Assembly (NCBI RefSeq): GCF_947623445.1
Contig: NC_135241.1
Span: 6,760,501-6,824,500, forward strand
DNA length: 64,000 nt
Direction: 5' to 3'
Origin: Clavelina lepadiformis
Taxonomy: Eukaryota; Chordata; Ascidiacea; Aplousobranchia; Clavelinidae
Shown here: in pieces, positions 35,987 through 45,700 of the stretch
How positions within the stretch are numbered: position 1 is the first letter of the stretch
How the letters are laid out: each line of letters starts with the position of its first letter
Translations under genes and position numbers: made by a program
Notes under the pieces: model-generated
The model's input: the letters and a program-made list of their open reading frames with translations, nothing else
Databases searched by the model: none
What the model was told of the DNA's origin: nothing

Positions 35987-36695
35987 TTGTGATAATATTG
36001 TGATTATAACCAAAACTAATATACAGATTATGTGAGATTTCAATTCTAGTACTTGTGTGTCGTTTTAGCTAAGAGTAACCACGTTGTAATGGAATGATTG
36101 GTTATTGTTATTGAACTTGACTTTGCCAGTCACTCCAATACAATCTTTGATTGTCTGAATGTTTATTGTCCTCGATATAATGAGTCTCAAGGTCGTTGTT
36201 TGCTTAATCAATCCTAGACTCGTCTGTTCAGCTAAAAGCTGATTGTCTTGTGAAGCCGACAAGCAGAGTTGTCTGACCTGACACTGAGCTTGTCTTAAAT
36301 TGTACTGTTCAATAGTTTGCACAAATTGTTGATTGTATAAACTGGCTATATTGATTCTTCGTTGTACGATTACAAATTGACAGAACATTGGCACATCAAC
36401 AGTATTTCATTTAACAGTTAATGTAATAGCATTGTGGCTTAGCTATATTCAACTGCATTAATTTGCTGATTGCTGATTATTCCCAGACTTGTTACTTCGT
36501 ACTGCCATACGCTAACAAACTTATTTTCGATAAACTGAACGCATGCGAAAAAGGCGAAAATATTACGTCACAACAATGGTACAGGAAGTGATTGTGGCTC
36601 GTGTTACTCTTAGCTAAAACGACACACAAGTACTAGAATTGAAATCTCACATAATCTGTATATTAGTTTTGGTTATAATCACAATATTATCACAA
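35987..36695. mobile_element. 709-bp element with perfect 93-bp terminal inverted repeats
   Basis: Positions 35987-36079 and 36603-36695 are perfect reverse complements over 93 bp (starting TTGTGATAATATTGTG and ending AGCTAAGAGTAAC on the left arm). The 523-bp centre contains a 109-codon minus-strand frame (36394-36065) rich in Gln and Asn with no recognisable domain and reaching into the left arm. No convincing target duplication was found, so the superfamily is unassigned. A foldback or MITE-type transposon is most likely. Confidence 0.75.
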
Positions 36696-38048
36696 GTTCA
36701 ATTTGTTTTTGCACTAACATTCCTTTTTTTAATAAACAGGAAAACCACAAATGACAAAACATTTAGAATAATTTAAACAAGATTTAATTGCAAACTTACA
36801 AATGCAACAAAATTAAAATACTGTATTTTTGTTAAAAAGCTTTAAAAGTGATAAAATTGATATAATTGTGAAGTTCAACAAAGTTATGCTGTCACAAAAA
36901 ACATAGTTCCACTTTCTCATCGTTTTATATACTGTATTAGTTTAACTTAGAAGAACACTATTTGCTGCGACAGATAATATTGGCAATTAGTTTTGAGTTA
37001 GCGGGTGCTCTTGCTTGCTGTACATTTAGTGTACACATAACCATTGAAACATAAATTTCATGTGATAGATTTTTCTTACACCGCTCACGAGCAGGTTATC
37101 TAAGTGGCCTATTACGGGAACATCAAAAGATTTTTCGGCGTTTTGTGCACGCCTTGATCATACTTAATCCAGTTGGTGCATTTTCCTTGTAGTTTTATGA
37201 AAAGAGTTCAGATCATCGTAATTAAACGCACCGTTTCAATTGAATTTTAGAGTTTCAATTTTCAACCCATTCACAAGTGATCCAAGTTTTCCAAGCGGTC
37301 CAAACTCGAAATGATCCAAGGCGCTCTTGCGATTGGTCAAAAAGCGAACTTTGCGACCCAAGCGAACCTGTGTATTTTGTAGGCACCCGTTTGCAGATTT
37401 AGGTTAGGTTTAAGTTACTATATGTAGGCTAGTATGTTAGTTAAAATAACATTTAAGTTCTAAAGGTTTGCAAGAAACCGTGAAAAATAGCCTAGCTTCG
37501 AACGTAGCATTCTTTCTTGTGAAATAGGCCTAGTGACAGCCTTTACCATGGTTGTAACGTAACCAAGTTGCCAAAGTCATTGTTTTCTGACTCGAATCAA
37601 TTTTGTTACTCGAGTCAAGTGGAGTCAGTTTAAAGTGTGGGACCCAAACGGAATTGCACCCACACGTAATTGCTCACGTTCGGGCTTTGGGACTGCAAGA
37701 AAGACGTACTGTAATACATAAGGAAACACTTTGCGTACATTAGTACGTACCATGCATGGATAACAGTTTAAAAATGATTTTGGAGAACATAGTTAGCCTA
37801 ACAGGTTCCACGCGTAGATATAATAAAAACACAACATCATTTATAAACTCCGTTACTTTATACTATATTTATCGTTACACAGCATCAAAATCGTTCTATA
37901 TGGCGTTTCAAAACTGTACACTATAAATTGCCAGCTATGCTATTGTACGAATAGATGTTAAAATTCATTTCATAATTTGCGCTTCGCACTTTTTGGATAG
38001 GAAAAAGGGTGGTCAAACGTGGAAATTAAAAAAATTCTGTTAATTATA

Positions 38049-38659
38049 CAGTAGAATTCGCCTATAGTGACTTTGGCTATAGTGACACCTGTTGCAAAGT
38101 CCCGTTTGCAAACCATATGTTTTGCATAGAAATGACTTCGCCTATAGTGACTTCGTGTATAAGAACACTTTGCTTACAGTGACACCACATTTCTGTCCCT
38201 TGGGCTCAAAAATTTCCGTATAAGGACACTCGTTAGTTTGTGATGCAATAATATATACTTTTTCCATGCGCAAGCAAGATCATAGAAAAGGTTTATGAGC
38301 AGGCTTCATAATTGTGATGTATTAAAAGCATAGGCTACTGTGGCTGCTAGGCTAGTTCCAGGCTTTTGTTCTTGTGAGTTGTGATCTCAGTTCTCTCCGC
38401 ATAAGCCAGGTTGATTGTCATTGTATAGTTTGTCGATCTAGCATCTAGCCCTTTGAGGAAAACAATGTAAAATACGTCGTATATAACGGATATCGCATAT
38501 AACGGACGAATTTCGCTGGTCCCGACTGGTCCGTTATATGCGAGTTCTACTGTAGTTATCTGCGGCCATTTTACCTTGACTTCGTCTATAGTGACACTTC
38601 GCTTATAGTGACACTTTTTCCGCGGTCCCTTCAGGTGTCACTATAGGCGAATTCTACTG
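38049..38659. mobile_element. Pogo-like composite MITE with internal second terminus
   Basis: Terminal inverted repeats CAGTAGAATTCGCCTATAG (left) and CTATAGGCGAATTCTACTG (right) are flanked by TA dinucleotides, as in the pogo/Tigger group. TATAGTGACACTT-type subrepeats are scattered inside. At about 38480-38557 there is a second, distinct pogo-type end (CCGTTATATGCGAGTTCTACTG followed by TA), so a related element with ATATAACGG-type termini seems to be fused to or inserted in this one. No transposase is present. Confidence 0.8.
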
Positions 38660-38845
38660 TAGTTCACACCTTTGATGTCTGTTTTTCTCATTTATTTTAA
38701 CAAGTGGGAAAGGAAATGTTGCCTCTGTTCCCGGGCACTAAAACCTTATGTATGCCTATGATTCCGTGTTGGTGCAATCTCATGTTGGTGAAATTTCCTA
38801 TTAGGTTAATCCCTTGTGGCGCATATCCTGCAATTGCATGTTGGT

Positions 38846-39223
38846 CAGTGTTGTAACTTGTAACCAAGTCATGTTTTTAGACTCAAGTCAAGTCATTTGG
38901 GAAGTTGACTTAAGTCAAGTTGAGTCAAATTACTAATTGGCTTAAGTCAAGTCAAGACATACTGAAATATGATGCAAGTCAAATCAAGATCTAACAGCAA
39001 TGACCTCGGCTCAACTTCAGATAAGCTTCTGAAGGTTTTCTGAAGTGTGACAAAATGCATGTTTACTGGTTAAAACTACATTGAAGTATATTAAGATTAA
39101 AACCACAAGGGTCGAGCGCAACATAAAACATTTATTCCATTAATGACTTGCGTCAAGTTAGTTTCCCTAGACTCGAGTTAAGTCAAGTCATTTTGAAAAG
39201 TGGCTCGAGTAATTACATCACTG
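38846..39223. mobile_element. hAT-like element rich in AAGTCAAGTC repeats (tentative)
   Basis: It starts CAGTGTTGTAACTTG and ends CGAGTAATTACATCACTG, imperfect inverted ends of hAT style, enclosing many degenerate copies of GACTTAAGTCAAGTC. Candidate 8-bp flanks (ATGTTGGT and GTCTGGGT) match at only five positions, so the target duplication is weak. Similar ACTCGAGTCAAGT sequence occurs at 37580-37630 and 39630-39690. Confidence 0.5.
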
Positions 39224-39410
39224 GTCTGGGTGCAATTCCGTTTATAAACGATCTAGTGTTTATATCTATGCGTGTAACTCATCTGTTAAGCTAAATATGT
39301 TTTCCAAATCATTTAGCTGTTATTCATGGTAGGTATGTAACGTATTTCCTTATGCATTAGAGTAATTGTTTCTTGTGCGGTCGCAGTGGCGCCATACTGT
39401 TCTAATATAC

Positions 39411-39630
39411 TTGGGCAAGGCATTAACGACACTTGCTCCTGTTCAGTGGACCTGGTAGACAGTTCTAAATTCGAGCAATATTCTATAAAAAATAAAAATG
39501 TGTGACAATTTGAATTTGCACAAAGGCAAGCTTGGTAATCCGGGCTTGACCAATGAGGAAACATCACCCGAGTTTAAGTTGTGCAAAGACTTTCCTCAGT
39601 CCGACTCCGAGGATAAAGGTTATCATACCT
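39411..39630. repeat. SINE-like dispersed repeat
   Basis: Contains GGCATTAACGACACTTGCTCC, shared almost exactly with the stonin intron at 55112-55150, and further on GTGCAAAGACTTTCCTCAGTCC-AGGATAAAGGTT, shared with 30271-30310. GGCAAG-CTTAAC-TTGCTCC-type strings are frequent in SINE/LINE 3' parts of deuterostome genomes. Borders are uncertain. Confidence 0.5.
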
Positions 39631-40119
39631 TAACATGACTCGAGCTTAAGTCATTTACGATCTTTGAATCGAGCCAAGTCAAATCATCAAAAAATGTAAA
39701 ATAATAATCAACTAGAAATAAATACAAATCGAATTATTACATTTAAATGTGTCATAGATACTACTCAAACTCTTACTCATTTTACGTCGCATGCTACGTT
39801 GATCATGTATCTAGAGATCATATCAAACAAGTCCAGTTCATAGGATTCAATCCGCAGTAAAATAGGCAACATATTTTCTAAATTCTTCTTATTGCGTATA
39901 ATGACTATTGTTTTATCTTGTTGTTCGTAGGATTTTTCACCCAAAAACAGCAAACATTCCAATCTGCCCTATTCTCAGATGGTTTTGTCACGAATGGCGT
40001 ATACATTGTTAAACTTTTCCGTTACAAATGTTCAAGTGGATACGATTTGTACCATATGGCTTGGAGTTGAACTATTGCGACTGTAAGCTGCACTCAATTC
40101 GGTCATCTGCGCTTTAATT

Positions 40120-40345
40120 TTTGTGTCAGCTTGGTAGTTGAGTGGTTAGAGTGCTGGAATCGCAGTAATGCGGCCCTCAAGTTAATCTAAAATCTTCATT
40201 TGGCATCCACACCGATTTGAGTTTGAGACCTGGGTGCATTCCATGTGAGTTATGCGGAAGGTCTTCAGTAAGGTCTACAGTCAAGTGGCGTGAAATCGGT
40301 TTGACTTTGGCATGGCAACAGCAAATTCACTTCGCTTTTCCGTTT
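40120..40345 (+). repeat. tRNA-derived SINE (tentative)
   Basis: TGGTAGTTGAGTGGTTAGAGTGC near 40131 (split over 20 bases; key part TAGTTGAGTGG) is a good Pol III A box. A B-box-like GAGTTTGAGACCTGG follows about 80 bp downstream. This is too long and unpaired for a functional tRNA but typical of a tRNA-headed SINE. A second B-box-like piece (GGGTTTGAGACCCCC) lies at about 40496-40512. Confidence 0.5.
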
Positions 40346-41070
40346 TTCTCTTGTTTAGGCGAAAAAGAGCACAGTGTCTCTTTGTTTTAGAGATCGTTAG
40401 AGTTGGACATTTTTAAAGTTGGCATAACTTCTTTGGTGTATTCGTAGTACCCACCAAACTGACCTTTGGTGTATCCATCACACACAATTCACCCTGGGTT
40501 TGAGACCCCCGCTCTTATTCTAATGTCATTTGAAAGCAATGTCTTTCAAGAAATAGAATTAATATCTATAGACTATAGTTCACGACTTCAATTTTCAGAA
40601 ATCCCTCAAAAAGAACGTTTGAAAGTAACTTGGCGACAATTGACTTATTCTCATTGTAGTGGTATATATTTACATTATTTATATTTCTTTAATATTTATG
40701 TTGGCTTTTGTTTATGTTAAAAATTTTCAAAATAGAATTGCAATTTGCAATAAGGAAAGAGATCGTGCAACATATGATACTTCTAATGGTGGCGGTATAA
40801 TTCTGTAAAATTGCTAAATTTATTCTTCTTTAATGTTAAGGTTGATTTTTAAGTTATTGGTCTTTGAGTAATAGTTGGTGGTTAGTAGTCCATATGGCTT
40901 TTGTAAACACTTGCAAAATGACTTACATGTGTAGAAATTTATGTTTTCATTGCCCCATTGACCATTAATTTCACATCCTGGTTGCAGTGCTAGTACTTTA
41001 AATATCTCGCTCCAAGGGTTATCGTCAGCTCTCTATTTATATATTTTTATGGTAAGCTATGAATCTAGGA

Positions 41071-41369
41071 CAGGCATGTGCAACCTTTTTCACTGGAGGG
41101 CCAAATACAAAATTTTGAATGACAACGCGGGCCACATGATTTTTTCAGAAAAAATTAGTATCATAAAACGACTTTCCTATGCAGTTTATATAGTTAAGAA
41201 ATAGATTTAATGTAGTCCACGACAGGAAAATGCGAAAATTTCGAAAATTTCCATTGCTTTGATGTAAACTGCATCAAATAGTGATGGCTAGTATGAACTT
41301 CTAACATTTTGCTGAGCACCACGCGGGCCGCTTGGAACAACCTGGCGGGCCGCTGGTTGCACATGTCTG
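41071..41369. mobile_element. hAT MITE with 8-bp target duplication
   Basis: 299 bp with terminal inverted repeats CAGGCATGTGCAACC and GGTTGCACATGTCTG (one mismatch). It is flanked by a perfect 8-bp duplication ATCTAGGA (41063-41070 and 41370-41377). GGAGGGCCAAAT and GCGGGCCGCTGG inside are familiar from hAT MITEs carrying GCAACC ends. Non-coding. Confidence 0.93.
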
Positions 41370-42781
41370 ATCTAGGATTACCATATTTAGATCGTTTACT
41401 GTCCTACGACATGTAATTCTTTTTGGTTGTGTGTTTGGAAGTTGTTGTCAAGGTGGATTCTCTTTCTTTCTCTTAGTTAAACTGAGCACTGAAGAAGTAT
41501 TTGGAAAATTTAGAAATGTTTTATAAAAGGATGTTGTTTGCGATTTGTGATTAATATTGTGAGTATCATACGTCAATATGCTGTATACAGTACTTGGATG
41601 TACAACTGTTTTGTTTAAGGAATAAAGTTCCTAATATTTATTTTGTTAAATGTTGTTTTTGAATTTTGTCTTTGGTTATTTTGATCTTTTGATCCTTTTT
41701 CCTGTGGGTCTTATTTTCTTAAAAACGTCATATTATGAATTATGGTTCTATAAACTCATCATTTTCTATGGCAGAAAGCATGCCAGCCGCACTGCTGAGA
41801 TATCTTAAAAATTTTGTTTAGGTATAGCATAGCCTTCTGTACCCTGATACAAACATGTTACGTATCCAAAATCTCTTTGAACATGCCATACTTTTAGCCT
41901 GGCTCATTTGGCTTTTTAACCAACTATCCTCATTGTAAAATGAAAGCCATTATTATACCACCGGCGTATGGGCACACCCGAGAGCCGGCGTATAACCTCA
42001 CCACCGGTTTTTGGGCCCAGGATGTTGCTTGTACTGTAGCCTATACTCGCCGTATAAGCCCATGTCACCTTTCAAACTTCGACTACAACATTAGAATAGT
42101 TACACCTTGCACCATGAAGTCTTAGTCTATGATATTCGCTCGCTGTCGTGATATACAACTTCAAAACAATGGATTGTGCTTTTGAACAAAAGACGTCCTA
42201 CAACGTAATCGTTATCAATGGCAACACAACTTCAAAAATTGCAAAATTGTTTGTTTTACCAACTATTTGCAGCAACTATTTATTTTTTTATTTTGTTGTT
42301 AAACGAATTTGAGCTGATGTAAATAATTAAAACATGAACCTAATCTGCTTTACTCATAAATAATCACAACCATGATGGCCAAGTGAATTAATGCGGAAAG
42401 GTAAAAGTGCGATATCATAACCGCAATCGAAAACTGTCTCGATGCATTGTTTATTTAGCATTGATTAGAGAAAAATGCAAGTCAGTAATATTAATTAGCA
42501 GTAATGATTTGATGCAGTCAGAGCGAATTTTTTATAGGTAACATTTTATATTGTATGTGGGCGTATAAGCCCACTGCTAATTCTTGAGATGATTTGGACA
42601 AAACTGGGCTTATGTGCCGGCATATATGGTATTTGTAACTTAAATTTATAAACAGCTTAATATACCTTGGATATTTCAGTGTCATTAGCTTATGATCAAA
42701 ATTAATAAAAAGTAAACAAAGAAGATTTACCTGGTAAATCGTGTTTAAGCTGTTGGCTGTACATTACGAAAGCTTAACATC

Positions 42782-45700
42782 ATGTCAAGTAAAAATGGCC
42801 ATGAACAAGCACTCCTTGGTCAAGATATATTACTCGAAGATCTTCATGGAGATGCAGGCTGCAATGATTCTGGACTAGTATTTATGTCTGAAGATGAAAA
42901 GTTTGGAATCTCAAATGAAAACGGGAATATACTTAATAATGTTAAACAATCAAAGCCATTGGTTGACACACCAAGACATTCCCAATCCCCTGAAAATGAT
43001 TCTTTGTGCAGCTTTGCATCCAGCTCATCAGCAATTGGGACAGGTGGACAACTCTCTTTGAAGATAACACAGACTGATAGTAAAACTTGCAGTCAAGATA
43101 TCTCCACTTCATCAGAACCTAAAAACACTTCTGATTCCGAACAAATTGAAAGCCAGAATGCAAGTGTTACTGAAAATAGTACCTACATGAACTTTTACAA
43201 AGATAAAGAACGAAATGTATGTCATTGGATAAGTTTAGAATTTATGCCGTAATTGTGTTATTATGCCAACACAAAATTTCTTGACTTCACGTTAGAAATA
43301 GTTTACAAGCATGGGTACAAACAAGGGTGTGGCTGACCTCTGCTAAAAGTATACTTTTTCAGCTAGCTTGCCTGACTTTTTGAATGTTGGGTTTGCAGTC
43401 ATATAATTTATGACACAATTTCATGCCATTTAGATGCTTTTTAAAGGGAATGAATCACCCACCATATTTACAACGGTGAGGAGAAGTTGTCAGGTATCTA
43501 CTGCAACTAAGGCATTAAACTGCCTGTGTAGAACAAGTGCATACATCTTGAGAAACAAGTTTTTCAAACATATTATATATATATTCCACTAATTTACACC
43601 GAATTCAATTGATATTGTGCAATAGAGCATTTACAGGTTGCTTTTTTGTGTATTTTTATTGCATTATTATGCAATACTAGTAGAAACATATATTGAGAGT
43701 TAAAATTACAAAACAAGTTTTGAAATTATCAATTTTGGCACTTGCGTTACGGTAAAGGTAAAATCTTTCCCATTGTTATGCAGTATGATTACTTGATCAT
43801 TATGTTGCACTTACAGTAGGTGAGAGTTGAAACGTAGCAATAGGCCATCACTGGACAGTTGATAGCCAAAAGAATAAAATGAGTTAAACTTGATTACCGG
43901 TAGTCTAGGGTTGGAGCTTTGCTGACATTGTTATAACTAAAGTAAAAACATACCTAGTGCTAGTTAAAGATAGTCTATTCGATCTCAAAAAACCTTTTAC
44001 TTACTCTTGAAAACTTTATAAATTTTATGGAAAGTAAGTTATCGCATATATATCATAACATTATCTTTCCCTCAAAATGTTTGGTGTATTTATGAAAAAG
44101 TGTAATTTTTTACTAACTAATAATTTTCTAACTAATAAATTTTCAATAGTAACTTCATCTACTCAAGCAATTTTAACTGTGACAATATTAAAAAACGTAA
44201 TCAATCTTTGACTTTTGCCTGATTTATACCCAAAACTGAACGCTTGGACCTAGCGTTTGGACTGTTTGAGTTTAGAAGTCATAAATGTATTGGTAAAACA
44301 TTGTATAAAAGGCTTTATAAGAATTTTTATACTTGTATATATAGACATGTTAGGAATTTTTTTTCCAAGGTTAATTCATTCACTGGCAGTAGTTTCACTA
44401 AGTGACCATTGTCAGCTTAATAGTAAAGTTACAAGATCGGCCAAACAGCTGAAAACAGTCACACTCACGCATTCAAATGCTATGGTAGCTTTCCAGCTGC
44501 TGTCCACTGCTGGAATTTACACAAATCTGCACATGTCCTTTTTTTGAAAAAACTGCCGATGCCATTTCCATCCATCTGTTAATAATGGTGTTGATGTGTA
44601 GCATAACCTACTGTGGAAAATTCAGGTGCAAATTGCTTCTCCTAGACCCCAGCAGAATTTCATAACGTTTTCACTTGTCATGCCGGTATTACAACCAAAT
44701 TATATAAAAAAGTCAAGTATAATTTAAGGTTTCTGGGGCAGCAGCCGCACCCTAGTACATACAGATACAACGTGTTAATAAATGGGTGTGCATAGGTTTG
44801 CACATGCATATTTCAATGTCTCCAAAATATGTCAGGTTCTTTTACATGGTAAAAAGGGAAAGAAAAAATTTCTCAAATTAAAATTGTCCTTGATGCTGGA
44901 GTTTCGTGGCACAAGAAATCAAAGCTAATCTGTATATTTTGGAGTCATCTTGTATACACATTATTTTCTCCACAAGTAATAATAAAAATTTTTAATAGTT
45001 TGCACAGCGTTTAGTTTTCGTTAAGAAAACTTCAATAAAGTAGGATAACTGTAGAGGGCTTGGGTTAAAGCTGATTCCTCATTGTTGATTTTGTTGTGGT
45101 TTATGTTTGCAGGACTCATTGAGCATAGCAAGTGATTCATCAAGCATGAGTTCAAATGTTCAAGATCGCGGCGATCGATTGTCCAGAGTATCACACAATC
45201 GAGGAGCTTCATCACCTGCTGTAATGTCCACTCCACTGCAGAGACAGACTTCACAGGAATGGGTTACATTTGAGGAGAGACAAAAGGCTAATACTGACTT
45301 GACTCTGATGGCTGCACTGCACTCAAGTTCGCCTTCCAAACCTCCAGATATTCCAAGTCGCAAAAGAGTACCATCTAATCCCACTGCTTCTCAAGTAAAA
45401 GAAGTTGACCTGCTTTCTATGGACACAGACATGTTGACACAACATCTTGATGGTTCTCCTATCCTATCAAGGCAAGGAACAGATGGCCCTCCAATTCCAG
45501 AACGAGTTTCATCACCAAAATCATTGGCTTGTAGCCCACTCACGAAAACCTTCGACTTACGCTTACCGCCACCTCATGCACCTTCTCCATCAAGTTCCAT
45601 AAGAAGACGTACAAGGGGAATTTCTGCCACTACCCCCACTAATACAGCGGGCAGTGGCTCATTGTCAGGGCCCCCAATACCACCCCGAAAGGATATTTCT

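Larger units (their letters stand above)
34620..42781. other. Gene-free, transposon-rich interval
   Basis: About 8 kb without a recognised host gene. It holds the pogo-like element at 35420, the perfect inverted-repeat element at 35987, the composite element at 38049, the AAGTCAAGTC-rich element at 38846, SINE-like sequences at 39410-39630 and 40120-40345, and the hAT MITE at 41071, all listed separately. The last few hundred bases are the stonin 5' flank. Confidence 0.6.

Noticed and set aside
36065..36394. 109-codon minus frame in the inverted-repeat element
   Set aside because: Gln/Asn-rich without a domain, and it runs into the left repeat arm; no evidence that it is translated.
40120..40200. 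Possible functional tRNA gene
   Set aside because: A and B boxes are present but too far apart and the cloverleaf does not pair; a SINE head is more likely.
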